54,940 nt of DNA, from positions 487,242-542,181 of the forward strand of contig BFEA01000122.1 in NCBI GenBank assembly GCA_003427395.1. The letters are read 5' to 3'. A program made the position numbers and the translations under genes. This stretch comes from Chara braunii (Eukaryota > Streptophyta > Charophyceae > Charales > Characeae). Below, one piece after another: positions 10,401 to 22,724 of this stretch (the first letter of the stretch is position 1; each line of letters starts with the position of its first letter). The notes under the pieces were generated by a model. It saw only the letters and a program-made list of their open reading frames with translations, did not search any database and was not told where the DNA came from.

Positions 10401-10800
10401 GTGGCATATCCGGCCGCATCGGACAACATACAAGCCTACACCTTGCGGCCTGCCTGCTGTTGCGTCACTCAACATAAAGAGTCGTACGCTAGCCAACAGG
10501 TAGATCTGCAACTCCATGGTTGGTCTGTTACCGCACAGACCAGTCAGAGGAAGGGCGTCTCGGCCAGCAACCAAGCCTACAGTCTCCACAACCCGCTTCC
10601 TCGGTCCGCAGATAGGGAGCGAGCTAGGCATCAGGTAAGTCTTCAGGTCTTGCTGCTGACATGTCGTTGAACAGGCTAACAGAATTAGCGGCACACCGCC
10701 TAGCAGACAGATCTGCAATCCCCGCGGCTGGTCTGCAACAGCCCTGTTCGATGAGCCCGGGCACTATATCGGCCAGCACATAAGCTCCTGAGCATACCAC
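10401..10800. repeat. Degenerate tandem duplication of about 150-200 bp
   Basis: TCGGCCAGCA followed by CATAAGC-like or CCAAGCCTAC text appears at about 10558 and 10769, with a weaker form near 10418. AGATCTGCAA followed by GGTTGGTCTG or GGCTGGTCTG appears near 10502 and 10710. The copies are diverged and non-coding. Confidence 0.5.
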
Positions 10801-11355
10801 TCACTTGCCTCGTCACCCACAGTTTCCGTCCTTGTCGAGTTCATCCCAAGACGCCTGCGCAACCCGCCAATCAAAAGTGTCGCCTCAGCCAAGTCTCCAT
10901 GCGACAGTTATGTAAGAACCTACAGCCGGCTATCGACTGTCGACCACCGGGTATGGTATACAGTCACACTCGGATGAAAGCAACGAGCACACTCTCGGCA
11001 TCGTGCACCATCACCCACTAAAGTCAAGGGGGGAGCTTCCAATCTACCACTCTCCTACATGGCCAGTCAGCAGGCTGAAAGTCTCGTTCGCTAACGAGCC
11101 CAATCAAGCAAATCACTCTACCAACTAAGAGTGGTCATGCGCACAGAGAGGTAGAGACAGGCTGCTCCTCTTCGATAGAATGAGCTCTGCACTGGTTAAC
11201 AGATAGCCCGTAGGTCCGGAAAAGATTTCCCCGTTGTGAACCGGGCATGCGAAACGAGAATGAATCTTCTGTTATATCGCGGATGGATTCACTTTTTCCC
11301 AATAGTAACCGTAGCCTCTCTCTACGGACGCTGTCCTGACAGACAGGTGAGTTCG
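10801..11355. other. Non-coding region, no gene recognised
   Basis: No repeat or coding frame could be supported. Confidence 0.5.
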
Positions 11356-11359
11356 ATCT

Positions 11360-11426
11360 CTTCCTCCTCTCTCTCTCTCTGTATATGTGTTTGTGTGTGC
11401 TCTCTCTCTCTCTCTCGTTCAAGAAC
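11360..11426. repeat. Interrupted CT/GT microsatellite
   Basis: A CT run, a GT-rich stretch and a second CT run in succession. Confidence 0.85.
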
Positions 11427-11429
11427 ACA

Positions 11430-13385
11430 CTTGGCCGCCCACTATGTCGAGCCCGTTCAAAGTCCGAGAACGAACTTCTCGAGAAGGAGAAAATCGTGGA
11501 GGAAAGATCGTAGCCGAGGCGATTAGTGATTAACGGGAAGGAGTGCGGTATCTCGTTGAGCCCTAAACAATGATAGAAACAACGATCTATCCGGCTATAT
11601 CTTGTAGGATGAGGATGAACCTTTCGCTAAAATACGACTAGGTGCATTGGCACCTCACTAATCCCGCTCTCTCGGGCGCAGCTCGATTCTTCCTAGCTCA
11701 AAAACTACAACTTCTTTCCCGAATCTGACTTCACTATCCAACTCACAACATCCTAAAACCTCAGTACCAACCTTTTCCCCACCTAATTCCATCGAAGATC
11801 AACTGAAATCTCCATCTCCTATCTTCTCCATCTCCAACCCCCGCGCAACCCATTTCTCCGTTAACACCCTTTCTAGTGCTCCATCGTCAAGACTAACAAC
11901 GGTTTCGGATTCGCCTCCGTCCAAAACCCCTACTTAGTATCTCAGTTTGCTCGATTTCATTATGAATCGAGTAACTATGCAATTTCCAATCCACCATCAC
12001 CGCCTCTCTTCTCCATCTTCACGCACCATCTTCTCTTTTAACCTCTAATCCTACTATCCCAGTGCAAAAACTAATGCCTTCATCTGATTCGCCCGGGGTC
12101 AAAACCCCGGGATTGCATCTTTTCCCTGTCGATTCCGTTAAGGCTCGAGAGAGTCGTACTCTCTAGACCGCGCTCAGCTCCGTCCTTCACCATCTCGACC
12201 TCTGGATGCACCAGGCGCGAAACCCGCCTAGGTTCATGCACTTCTCTCTGCATTCTCCTCGTAGCGTTCGCTCTCCCTCCTGCGCTCGCTTTGCCTCCGC
12301 TGCTGCCTACCCCGCTCCTCTCTTCACTGCCTCAGCGCTCGATGCCCGCTGCCTCGCTACTCCACTTCAGCGGCTGTCACCCGCTTGCGCAATTGCCTTG
12401 CCCGCTGCTGCTGTCTCAGCCCCCGTTACTCGCTGCCTTGCTGCTCTAGTTCAGCGCTCGCCGTTTGCTTTGCCCGCTGCCGGGACATATGCTGATGGCC
12501 CCCCCTTCGATCAGCACTAAGCAGAGACTACAAATGCTCATAGGGGGAGGGGACCGGAGGGGAAGCACAATGACTGGCCGATCGAAGAAGCTCGGTCCTC
12601 ATGCTACCGGCTAGCCCTTGGCCAGTATCACCCACCCACTACATCAGATATCGCCCACATGTCCCCGCGTTGGCGGTTTGAGCACGGATGTGGCTAACGA
12701 GGTTACTTCGGCGCCGCCATAAAAATCGCACTTTAGGTAAGCCCGCGAATACAACACACCCCCACATGGCCTTACCGGCCCCAAAACGTAGGTCATATGC
12801 ATTCAACATTGCTGACCCTTTTTCCTCAAGTGCATTTACAAACTCAAGCCCTGACCGCGCCCTGTTCTCAGCAGTGGCGTGATAGGGGACTTTCGCTAGC
12901 ATCTTGAACACGCGGACCCGTCAAATGAGGCGCTCTCTCAAGGTCCTCGACTGCCGTAACGGCCACTCGCGGCCAGTATTATACTTAACTCAATAAATAA
13001 GGTCAAGGCATAGAACTAAATAACAAAATTCGATAAATAATAAAATACTCACGATGAGTCAAGGGAACACGGAACAGCTAATACTGTGCCGACACCGCCG
13101 ACGCTAAAACCAAGAGGGATAACCCCCGTCGGGCTCTCGTCCCCATCGGTCCTTCTGTGCTACTCTGATATCCTTACGTCGTCGCCGCCTGACCTTGATC
13201 CCCGAATCTCTCCGATTAAGTCTGATGTTGTAACCAATAATGCTAGACCCAAGTCTGGGTCTAGCTTTGACGGACACTTAAGTAAATTGATACTATGCGA
13301 TGCGCAGACCTATTGAAACGCTTTCATAACCACATTGTCGTCGGTGCCGTCCTCCGTACATACGCATAGATCAAAAGCGAGCATA
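11430..13385. other. Non-coding region with pyrimidine-rich segment
   Basis: About 2 kb without a convincing gene. 11650-12520 is rich in C and T. A perfect 8-bp stem with a CAAA loop (CCCGGGGT/ACCCCGGG) lies at 12092-12111. The Ala/Leu-rich frame at 12206-12520 looks compositional (repeated GCCTTGCTGC-like words) and was not called. Confidence 0.5.
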
Positions 13386-13389
13386 TCAA

Positions 13390-13665
13390 TCAACGAGACA
13401 TAATCGTTTTAATCCTAGTTTAATTAGAAAATAAAAACTTGGCCGGCAACTACGCCGGCTCTTCAATCATCAACAAATAAAAATCACGAGCGCCTCAAAT
13501 CTGCTCGCTCACACACTCTCTACTTTAGTCAACCATCCAGTCAACGTAAATCACAGGCACTGCCGCGACTCGCGAGGTACACTCAAACTTTAACTAGACT
13601 TATTTTTCTGTCATCTGCAAAAACTAGGGCGGATACCCCTGTAAGGGTATTCACACCCACAACAC
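13390..13665 (-). repeat. R1-related repeat matching the 5' part of 4780-5610
   Basis: The reverse complement aligns with 4840-5110. It shares GAATACCCTTAC(A)(A/G)GGGTATCCGCCCT, TTTACGTTGACTG and AGAGTGTGTG, plus an A/T-rich block ending in GATTATGT. It is diverged and lacks the 3' half of R1. Confidence 0.75.
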
Positions 13666-13739
13666 TAACCTATGCAATTGCATGAGGAAGCTGCATTCGT
13701 ACTACCAATGCGCGCAGTCACATCGATAGCTATTTCGTG

Positions 13740-15650
13740 ATGAATTGTACATTCCCAATATTGATCAGGATAAAGATGTACGCAGTCCTTCTGCTGAAGA
13801 GAGATTACAGATCTATATAAGCACGTGGTTTAATATTAAGATGACAAGTCAGAAAGACATATTAAAAAGAAAAAATATATATTAAAAAAACAAACATAAG
13901 GTCAAGGTATGTACAAAAGATATGCAAAAGTTGGATTATAGAGATGTCTTCGGATCAAGGCTTTGTAATGGGTTGATCGGTCAATCATGATTGATTCTAT
14001 TCGTGATAATCATGGTTTAAGGGTCGTACTTTTGCTAAAGGCAATCCTCTTTACGTCTAGTGCGATCATCTACGTGTCGGATCTCGCTATGGTTGATTAA
14101 AAAACATCATAATAGAAATCGGTATTCAGTATCAAACACTATTGACGTACCACACGCACTAGTAACATATGCGGACTTAGTGGTTTTCGATAATATATGT
14201 ACGTAAGGACCGTTTACTTTTGTTGAAGATACATGTGAGCGTCCGTACTTATCAACTTATGAAGCGAAAAAGGAAACCGCGCACTGTCGTCATACTAATC
14301 ATATCGGCCCCGTCCATACGATGAACAGTCGATTGTGACGACGACGATCACGTTCCGGATGAGCGGGCTCCACAGAACCTCGCCTAGGTCCCGGCACATC
14401 TTCCGCAACCGGTGAGGCGAACCTCGCCCGGTATATTCGAGAAAATCACAATAGAGAATCAAAGTTTTGCTAAGAGTTGTCTTCTTCATATCTAGCGCAA
14501 TGGTCCAAGGGTTATATATCATTATCACAGCGGTTAGTAAGCTAGTGATTTATCCTAGCATCTCTGATGTGAATCGTCAAACCACGCGTGCTAATAAACA
14601 GCATGGGGGCCTTGTAAAGTTATGTCAAAATACGCTAATTCACATGACTGCTCTATGTAGGGTATATACTCCCTTGTTGGCGCTGCACGTGACCGTCTTT
14701 GCATCTCTATTAGCAAAGTGATAAGGGAAGCAAGCATTGTTTTTATCAGAGTCATTTTTGCTAATATTAAGCGCGATGATCTGTAGTAAGGATCTCGCTA
14801 TGATTGCAAAAATCATTATCACAGAACCTAGTAAACAAATGAAGTTTTCTTGCATTTTTGACGAATAAAACATGCATCTTCGTCAGGTACTGCAGCGAGC
14901 GTGCTAGTAAAAAATGAGAAGGTCTTGTAACGTATACCAGAAAATCGCACAATCACAGTATTGCTTTATGTAAGGTTCGTACTCGTCTGTTGGTGATGCT
15001 CACGAGAATACTAGCATCTATACTTATGCAACGATAAACGGGGCGCATATTGAGTTTATGAGAGAAATTAATTATAGATTATTGTCTTAATATTTAGTGC
15101 AGAGATCTGCAGGTAGGGTCCCAGCATGAGAAAATTATCATTATGGAGATTGGTATTAACATTCAGTTTCGTTGAATCTATGAAGATTGTCATAGGTAGC
15201 TGCCTAAGGCAATGATCCACGTGCGTCTAAAAAGTGAAGACCACATGATATATGTAAAAAAACTAGTCTCAGTATTGATCTGTGTAAGATCCATACTCCG
15301 TAGTTGGTGATGCAGGCGAGAGACGATTCACCTCTACTTATGAAGCAATAAGGGGTCTGCACGTTAGTATCAGCAGAAAAACAATATTTTTTTGCTAGGG
15401 GTTATTCTCTTTACGTTTGGCACGGTGATCTACAGGACGGATACCGTTACTATTAAAGAATCCTTAACATAGAGAGCGGGAGTCAAATGCAGTTCCCTTA
15501 TATATCTAATGAGTGACACAGTCATTCATATAAGGCATCAAAGCACATATTCCCATAAAGGACGTGGCGACGTCGTAGAGTATCCCAAATTATACAAACG
15601 CAAGGGATTTTTCTAAGAATTTTTTTTATAAATCCGATGTAATGATAAGG
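13740..15650. repeat. Degenerate satellite-like array, period about 290-430 bp
   Basis: A block of the form TTTTGCTARR…TTTAYGTYTAGYGCRRTGATCT recurs at about 14033, 14464, 14755, 15074 and 15387. A second block, GTATTG(A/C)TNTRTGTAAG…TACTC…GTTGGTGATGC, recurs at about 14650, 14960 and 15270. TTATGAAGC(G/A)A(A/T)AA recurs near 14258 and 15340. Copies are old and carry indels. There is no coding potential. Confidence 0.6.
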
Positions 15651-18600
15651 TCCGGTGGTGCGATTAGTAGTGGATCTGTATCATTGCTGAACGATGGTGT
15701 TTTTTGTGTGTCATGTTAGGCTGAAGCGGGATGAGGTGGTAATGTCATAAACGAGTACGTATTACAAGGTTGTTTTGATTATATTTACACTTTACTGTAA
15801 TTGAAAGTGTTTGTGAAAGCGAGCTGAAGTAGGTCTTGTGGGTGTAGTTATACTTGTATATACATATTAAATTATGCTATACATATGAATCGTAGTTATA
15901 GCGAGTTTTAGGACAGGTGTTTATGTATATTGCATGCGTGTATAGATGTGAGAGTTGGGGTAGGAGATATATGGAGGCATCTGATTGGTTGGAGTTTAGA
16001 GAGTTATCATGTGTTTATACGGTTAGCCAGTCTCTAGTAGTCTCCCAGCGGGGGATTCAACCCCGAGCTTGGCAACTGGATATAATATCCGGATGTGTGT
16101 GCGATGGGTGTGTATAAACATGACCATCCCATTTGCAATAGGAGAGGAGACCAATTTGACGTCCGTAAGGTTAGCATCAGGACAGAGTTCTACAGTAATT
16201 AGTCTCCTTTTTTTAGGAGAGAGCCACTTCAATATGCCGTGGGGGAGGTGGGTGGGAGGTGTGGATTAGGTAGGGAGCTGTTAAGAGATTAGTAGGTTAG
16301 ATTGTGTTAGGGTTGGCAGAATTAAAAGCCGAAGGGGGAGTGCACGATCTAAAGCCCGCTTTTCGCCGCCTGAGCACCCATAGCAGCTCATCAGAGGGAT
16401 TAGTCATTAGGCTCCTGTTAGCGTAGGGGGTGGGAGGGGATCCTAATCAAGGGTTTGTAAGAGATACAACACAGGTAGTTAGAGGTTAGGATGCATGAGA
16501 TCCATACCTGAGAGCTCATGGCTGGTGATGCAGTTGTATCAGTCGCCGCCATAGCTTATTCGGCCAGTCTTAGGCGAGAGATCAGGCACTTCGTTGTACG
16601 AGGCGTAGTGTGAGAGACACAAAAGTGTCCCTTACCAGCCACAGACACCGGGTCAGCTTGCCTGCTTGTGCGCTTGTGTGAGAAGCGCACAGTATTCGCA
16701 GAGATGCGTGTTGATCCAGAGGTGTTCGCGTGCACCGTAGCAGATGGGTGAGCGCAGGAGGAGTATAGTGTGAGGGCGTGATAGGATATACATAGNAAAC
16801 ATAGGCAGACAGGCCAGGGAAAAGGGCGCAGGGGGAGCTTGCAATGGCGGTGGGGTCGTACGAGCTGTAGTTTGGTATGCAGCACATCATGGAGAGGGCG
16901 AGGGTAAGGAGGGAGGGGGCAGGGGGGAGCAGAGGGGGTTCTTGGTATGGTCATACAGGATTACAGTTCTAGGTAGCATAGTGCCTTTGTGTCAGGGGTT
17001 CGCGTTGTAGAGGGAGGTGTGTTCAGTCGTGGTCGAGGAATGCAGTGCGTATCGCGTTCTTTCGTAGGGTCCGTGTTTCTGTTTTGTTTTATTTGTATTG
17101 TCGTATCGTGGTATGGCTATGGAGGTCTTTATGTTGTGTTGGTCGTATTGTCACAGTGGTTTTGTCATGGGGTGGTAGTGGCGTTTTGACTGTTTGTCGT
17201 ATGTGTGATGCCATGTTTCTCCATATTGTCGTTTCTCGTAGTGTTGTGCACGCCTTGGCCAGGTCCAATTTTTTTGTTGGTTGTCTTTATTGTCTAAGTT
17301 TTTTTTTAAAAAGGGTTTTTTTGTGTGCGTGTGCGTTTGGGACTGTTTTTCAGTGCATTACCGTGCTTTGGGTCCCATAACCGGAGGAGTCTGAGAGGGT
17401 GGGTGTCTGTGTTTGTGGCCATATTTGTGTTTATCATAGGTGAGATACATCGTTTGTTCTTGTGTGTGTTCCGCTAAGTTGTAGTTTGTTTATTAACTAC
17501 AACATGTTTTTTATTTTTATTTTTTATTTTGCTGTTTTTTTTTAGAGGGTTTTATTAATTTTATTATATATATATATATTTAAAAAGGTTAAGTATTTGA
17601 TTTATAGGGATTTATTTATTATTACTATTAAACTACCAGTACCTCTGAGCCTGTTTTTGCCGACCCTGAATTTCACTGCACTCCGAGTTTTGTCGAACCT
17701 GGGTACCACTCCAAACCTGAGAAAAAGAAAAAAAAAAGGAAACAAAGCTTTGACCGTGATTGCAGTTCTATACATTCTTGGAAGTGGTAGTGTGAGTGTG
17801 CCCTCAATGAGGGCATCTCAGCCCCGTGACCAGGTCGTCAGATTCCAAAAAGAGAATAAAATGGGGGAAAAACGGGCACACGGATCTGGCCGTGAAAATG
17901 GCTGGATACATTCCCCTTAGTACCAGTGTGATGAGTGTTACAATACTCTAACAAAACACAGCTTGAGCAGATCACAGACGGCTTGAGCAATTCACGGATT
18001 CCCCCCTGCCTCATTGGCTGGGAACTTATAAGAAACACACAAGTAGACAAAAAAGAAAACAGTAACATTCAGAATGTGACCGCCTTACGGGTGAGGTGCA
18101 TTCTGTGGAGGAAGACTCTGAGCACGGCCTCCAAGAACCCTGCCCGACATCATTGCAGTAGAGATAGTATTTTCTTTTTTTCCTTTTTCTTTCACTCGCG
18201 GCAATATAAAAATCTGATTTATGGGACAATGCCGACCCTATGTCCGGCCCCCGAAAAGTTCAGGTACTGACCAAGACATCATAATTTCCCAACATTGGAC
18301 GAGGTACTGGTGGTTTAAGGCTTCTCTTTTTTTATTTTTTAATTATTTTATTATTATTATTAATTCTTTAAGGGTAGTATAAATTTGTCTATTAATATTT
18401 TTAGTGATATTTATACGTACTTATTTATTGTTACTATTTCTTTTTAATTATTTAATTATTTAATTATTTTATCATTTATTATTTTTATTTTTTTATTTAT
18501 TAAAAATAATTATAATTTTATTACTATTTTTATTATTATTATGATATATTATTAATATTATTATTATTTAAAAAAAAACTTTTATTTTTAATTTTAAGTG
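15651..18600. other. Non-coding region with strand-biased composition
   Basis: 15,650-17,580 is rich in G and T on the plus strand. A single N at 16796 is probably a minimal assembly gap. 18,300-18,600 is very AT-rich. Frames here consist of low-complexity Val/Cys/Phe translations and none is supported. Confidence 0.5.
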
Positions 18601-18604
18601 TTAT

Positions 18605-18620
18605 ATGTGTGTAAGTGTGT

Positions 18621-18678
<58 letters not shown>

Positions 18679-18737
18679 ATCCACCAATAAAATCATCAAA
18701 CAAATAAAAAAAAAAAAAAAAAAAAAGGTCGCGATCG

Positions 18738-18779
<42 letters not shown>

Positions 18780-18780
18780 C
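18605..18780. repeat. Compound (GT)n - poly(A) - (GT)n microsatellite
   Basis: A GT run at about 18605-18670, an A run around 18710-18726, and a second GT run at about 18738-18778. Confidence 0.9.
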
Positions 18781-18883
18781 GTGGGGGGAGACGACCCCCC
18801 CACTACGAATCAATCAATCGATCAATCAATTTTTTGAATGAATTTTTTTTCCTTTTTTTTTTCGTTTTTTTTATTTTTTCACG

Positions 18884-18884
<1 letters not shown>

Positions 18885-18951
<67 letters not shown>

Positions 18952-18983
18952 ACCAATCGACCAATCAAACAATCAATCAACCG

Positions 18984-19032
<49 letters not shown>

Positions 19033-19060
19033 CCAATCAATCAATCAACCAATCAATTTT
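18885..19060. repeat. (AATC)n tetranucleotide array
   Basis: About 40 near-perfect ATCA/CAAT tetramers with a few A-to-C or T-to-C changes. Overlapping frames encode only Ser-Ile-Asn-Gln repeats. Confidence 0.95.
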
Positions 19061-19088
19061 TATTTATTTTTTTTACACCCGGCAGGAA

Positions 19089-19110
19089 TTTTTTTTTTTT
19101 TTTTTTTTTN

Positions 19111-19141
<31 letters not shown>

Positions 19142-19170
19142 CGTGCATGTATGCGTGTGTGTATGTTCGT
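19089..19170. repeat. Poly(T), single N, GT-rich microsatellite
   Basis: A T run ends at a single N (19110), followed directly by GT repeats. Reads were probably joined across an unresolved low-complexity stretch here. Confidence 0.85.
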
Positions 19171-20411
19171 TTTTCACAACTCAATCGATCAATAGATTCA
19201 ATTGAATTGATTTGATTCGTCGATTCAATTCAAAGGAATCCATTCATCTACTATATTACACACATACACACACATGTACGTTTTATTTTACTTCTTTTTC
19301 CTTTTTTTTCTAATGTTAATCTCTTTTAAAGGGATTGGGGGGTGTCCGCGCCCCTTCCCCCCCCTCACAATCCCCCTTGTGCTCACCCCCAACCCCCCCG
19401 ACACGTTTTCCCTCGGCTGCAAACCCATCGAACATGTTCACTCGCGTTCAAATAATGCTCGTTCAACACGTTTATAGAATGAACGTGGAGTGCGAATTCA
19501 TCTTGAGGTATTGTCTTTGGATAATAAAACGGTTTGCGGACTTAACCTTCACTTACCTTTGTCACCCACATCATACGTCTGACCCCACATAGAAAGTATA
19601 TTTGCTTTTAGGTTTTTCGTTTAAAAGGTCGTATTGATTTGAAGGGTCCTTCAACAGTCTAAATCGGGTAAAGGTTGAATGATCGAAGGAAATGAGTATT
19701 TGAACGTGAGAGGTCAAAAGGTGTGAATGGCAAAGGAAAATGAACAAAAGGTTGATCTCGTTAGAGTTTTTGATGTGTTTTTGTTGTGAATGTAAGTTAA
19801 AGACGAACTAACGAATGACCGACCTATTGAAGTGGCTCTGGTTTAAAGGGAGAGGAATTGTTCTGGACATTGATCTTGAGGACGTTAAGAGACATGCTCA
19901 TCTATATATTTTGATGATGGTTCTGCAGTTTGGATGCCATGGATTTTAGAGGTTTTAAGAGCTTCAACGTTATTTTCATGATCTTCATGTATGCAAGAAG
20001 TATTATGATATTTTAAAGTCAGGTTGTTGACTTTGTACCTTCACTATTGTATATCTACAGTTATAACAAGACTCGCATGTGTTGAGAAGCAACATCATGT
20101 GATTTATGACATGTGCCACTCCTTGTTTGGGGGCTAAGTTGGAGTCATATAGAATGTGATTTATGACTGTGCTCGACATTATTTGTCAGCTTGATGAAAC
20201 TCGATTCCTTTTACCAGCCTTCAGAGTGCATCCGAAACATGAGTATTTTTTCTATTGTTGTCCTCTGCATTATTGCTTTAAAGGGTAATGAATGAAAATG
20301 GACTAGAGTGAGATGGTGAGAAAATTGATTGCCATATGTGTTACGTTATGACCATTTTAGTCTACCATTGTCGAGTCACGTGTGGGGATCAACATCCTAA
20401 CCAACAACTCG
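19171..20411. other. Non-coding region, no gene recognised
   Basis: Contains degenerate ATTC/GAATTGA words just after the microsatellite and no supported frame. Confidence 0.5.
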
Positions 20412-20765
20412 CGTACGAGTCTGATATGGTGTATGGTTGCGCATACTCTGTATGCTACAACGAACAAGAAACGTCATCAGTCGATCTACCTCTGACACAA
20501 CATCAATGAGCCGCCACATGTGGATCGGTAGCTCGGTGGGGATACGCCCATCGCTAAAGGAGGTGACAACTCCCTAGGACAACGGAAAGTTGTATTTTGT
20601 GGTGCCCTGACCTGTCATAAGGAAGTTGAGAGAGGCATGGTTAACGCACTCGGTCGGAGCGGCTCTCCAAAGGAGAAAGCTCCAAGATGCTATTAACTCC
20701 TATGTGACGCGGTCGGGAGGACCTTCTGTCTCGTTATAGCGAGCGAGGTCTGCACCCTCGATAAT
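20412..20765 (+). repeat. R1 dispersed repeat, diverged copy (plus orientation)
   Basis: Same order of blocks as 5270-5605: TATGCTACAACGAA, GGTAGCTCGGTGGGGATACG, GGAGGTGACAACTCCC, GCACTCGGTCGGAGCGGCT and a TGTGACGCGGTCGGGAGGAC-like end. Intermediate divergence. Confidence 0.75.
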
Positions 20766-20980
20766 ACCAACCTCAGGCAACTAGTGAGACATGAGGAAAA
20801 AAACAGATGCGGAAAAAAAACAATCATCGCTGTCCAATCATGTCTAATAATAAGGAAAACAAATATTGACACAAAACACACGAAAAAGTGTAGCCAAGAA
20901 CAAGGGGAGAAACTGAGAGTCAAACGAATGACAAACGCAAGCCAAAAAACGTAGCAGCGATAAAAAACAAGAAACCAATC

Positions 20981-21146
20981 TACAAAAGTCACCTAAATTT
21001 TCAAACAAGTCTTTGCTACATCGAAGGGCGACAAGTATCCAAGATCAGCGAGGAGCGAATCAGTACCCCAATTTCCAAAAGCCACCACAAATTTCAAACA
21101 TGTCTTTGTCGCACTAAAGTAATGACAGGGGTGACAAGTGTTCATA
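20981..21146. repeat. Short tandem duplication of about 95 bp
   Basis: AAAGTCACCTAAATTTTCAA with GTCTTTG and GACAAGT (20985-21038) recurs as AAAGCCACCACAAATTTCAA with GTCTTTG and GACAAGT (21078-21141). Confidence 0.55.
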
Positions 21147-22280
21147 ACCGGATATGACTGAATCGCTATCCGTGCAAGTAACATGGACACGACGTCGATA
21201 AGAAGAATAACAACAATATTCCTCACCTTGCAAACCGTTTGTCCACATCACTTTGTTCATTCCACAAGACAATATGAATTTTTAATGTGATTTACCATGG
21301 ACGCATACACACGTATACCAACAATGAAGTTTTTATCATTTCTTTTGTGCCAAAGGTGATCTAAATATTAAGAACATAAACACATCAACCACATAATCAG
21401 ACAATTTAAACCTATAACTCGAGTCACAAATCACTCACCACCCTTACTCCAAAGAGAATTGTCAATAAACAACGAAACAATACTTGTCAGGCGTCCCTGT
21501 AGTTTTAATTTCGACGTGCACGAACTATCACTTCCACTCAGATTCGACATAGGAGTGTCGCACACGAGCCATTAGGAGCAACCCCAATCGCCATATAAGC
21601 CTCTCGATCCTACCGTGAATCAACAAAACTTAGTCTTGGATCACTGAACCTAGCGACTGTATACTCAAGTGATGAATAGCCATATTAACTATTCATGACG
21701 TCACTAGTGCTAAGAAAAACGAGAAAGTCACACTGAAAGTTTCCGCTAAGAATCTCGCCAAAATCGCCAACCAAATTTTGGATGAAACGAATATGTGCTC
21801 ATTGAACCCAAAACGCCAGTAAAACTTTAGGTGTCCGTCACCTAGTTCGAATACCCGTGAGTCAACAACAATCGTCAATTCATAAAAGAAAAGTCAAACC
21901 ATCTCCTACAACTACAAGCAAGTCAACCCTTAACTATCGATAGCAGGCATGAAATGACATACTGAAGATCATTGCATGAACGTGTGTCTTTCAGTTACAT
22001 AACAAGTAAACGACAGACCGCTCTTTACCCTAACGAGACATCTATCTCGCGTCAGCCCGCACGCAGTAACTCATAAGTAACCACACACGGAGAGCGGACA
22101 ACCAACACTAGATATGGCAGCCTGGCTTTAGCCCATTGACCAAACAACTTCAAGCTTCGAGCACTACACCGCTTCGTCTCCACCTATTGTCACATGTGGG
22201 TAATGATTTTTTTTTCCCTTGTAAGAATACCGAAAAATAAAATATAATGGGACCTAGGCTCAGGAAAACTAGACGCAAAA
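21147..22280. other. Non-coding region, no gene recognised
   Basis: No supported coding frame or repeat. Confidence 0.5.
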
Positions 22281-22508
22281 CTGTGTAGCATACCAAACAT
22301 GTTCGGAGTTTTTCCGAACGTCTGAACATGTTCGGGTGTTCAGCCGAACACTTCCCGAACGTGTTCGGTCGAACATATTACAATAAAAGAAAACTTTTTA
22401 TTTTTTATTTTTAACTCGTGTTTGGTTACTAATTTGAGCATACCTCTCAGGCAAAAGTTTTTTGTATTATTATTTTACATAACATGTATGTTTCTCATAT
22501 TTTTTTAG

Positions 22509-22543
<35 letters not shown>

Positions 22544-22721
22544 NNNNNNNNNNNNNNNNNNNNNNNNNNNNNNNNNNNNNNNNNNNNNNNNNNNNNNNNN
22601 NNNNNNNNNNNNNNNNNNNNNNNNCTTTTTTAGATTCGCGTTAGGAAAGTTTTGGTGCTCGTTTGCGTTTGGTTGCAAACGTTCGGGTCCGGTCACCGAA
22701 CACGAACACGATGCTACATAG
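22281..22721. mobile_element. Candidate non-autonomous hAT-like element, interrupted by gap
   Basis: The ends CTGTGTAGCAT (22281-22291) and ATGCTACATAG (22711-22721) are inverted repeats with one mismatch. The adjoining 8 bases are ACGCAAAA and GCGCAAAG, an imperfect duplication (6 of 8). Inside both ends the sequence is dense in GTTCGG/CCGAAC words, as in the element at 102-846. An 81-base gap flanked by poly(T) interrupts the centre. Membership of the hAT superfamily is inferred from the 8-bp duplication and subterminal style. Confidence 0.5.
22544..22624. other. Assembly gap (81 N)
   Basis: Run of N directly after a poly(T) stretch. Confidence 0.99.
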
Positions 22722-22724
22722 GCG

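Noticed and set aside
12092-12111. Rho-independent terminator (CCCGGGGT stem-loop)
   Set aside because: No T run follows and the context is eukaryotic non-coding DNA.
12206-12520. 104-codon Ala/Leu-rich frame
   Set aside because: Composition is explained by repeated GCCTTGCTGC-like words; no domain and no transcript signals.
18600-19215. Frames of Val-Cys, Ser-Ile-Asn-Gln and Thr-His repeats
   Set aside because: Pure microsatellite translations.
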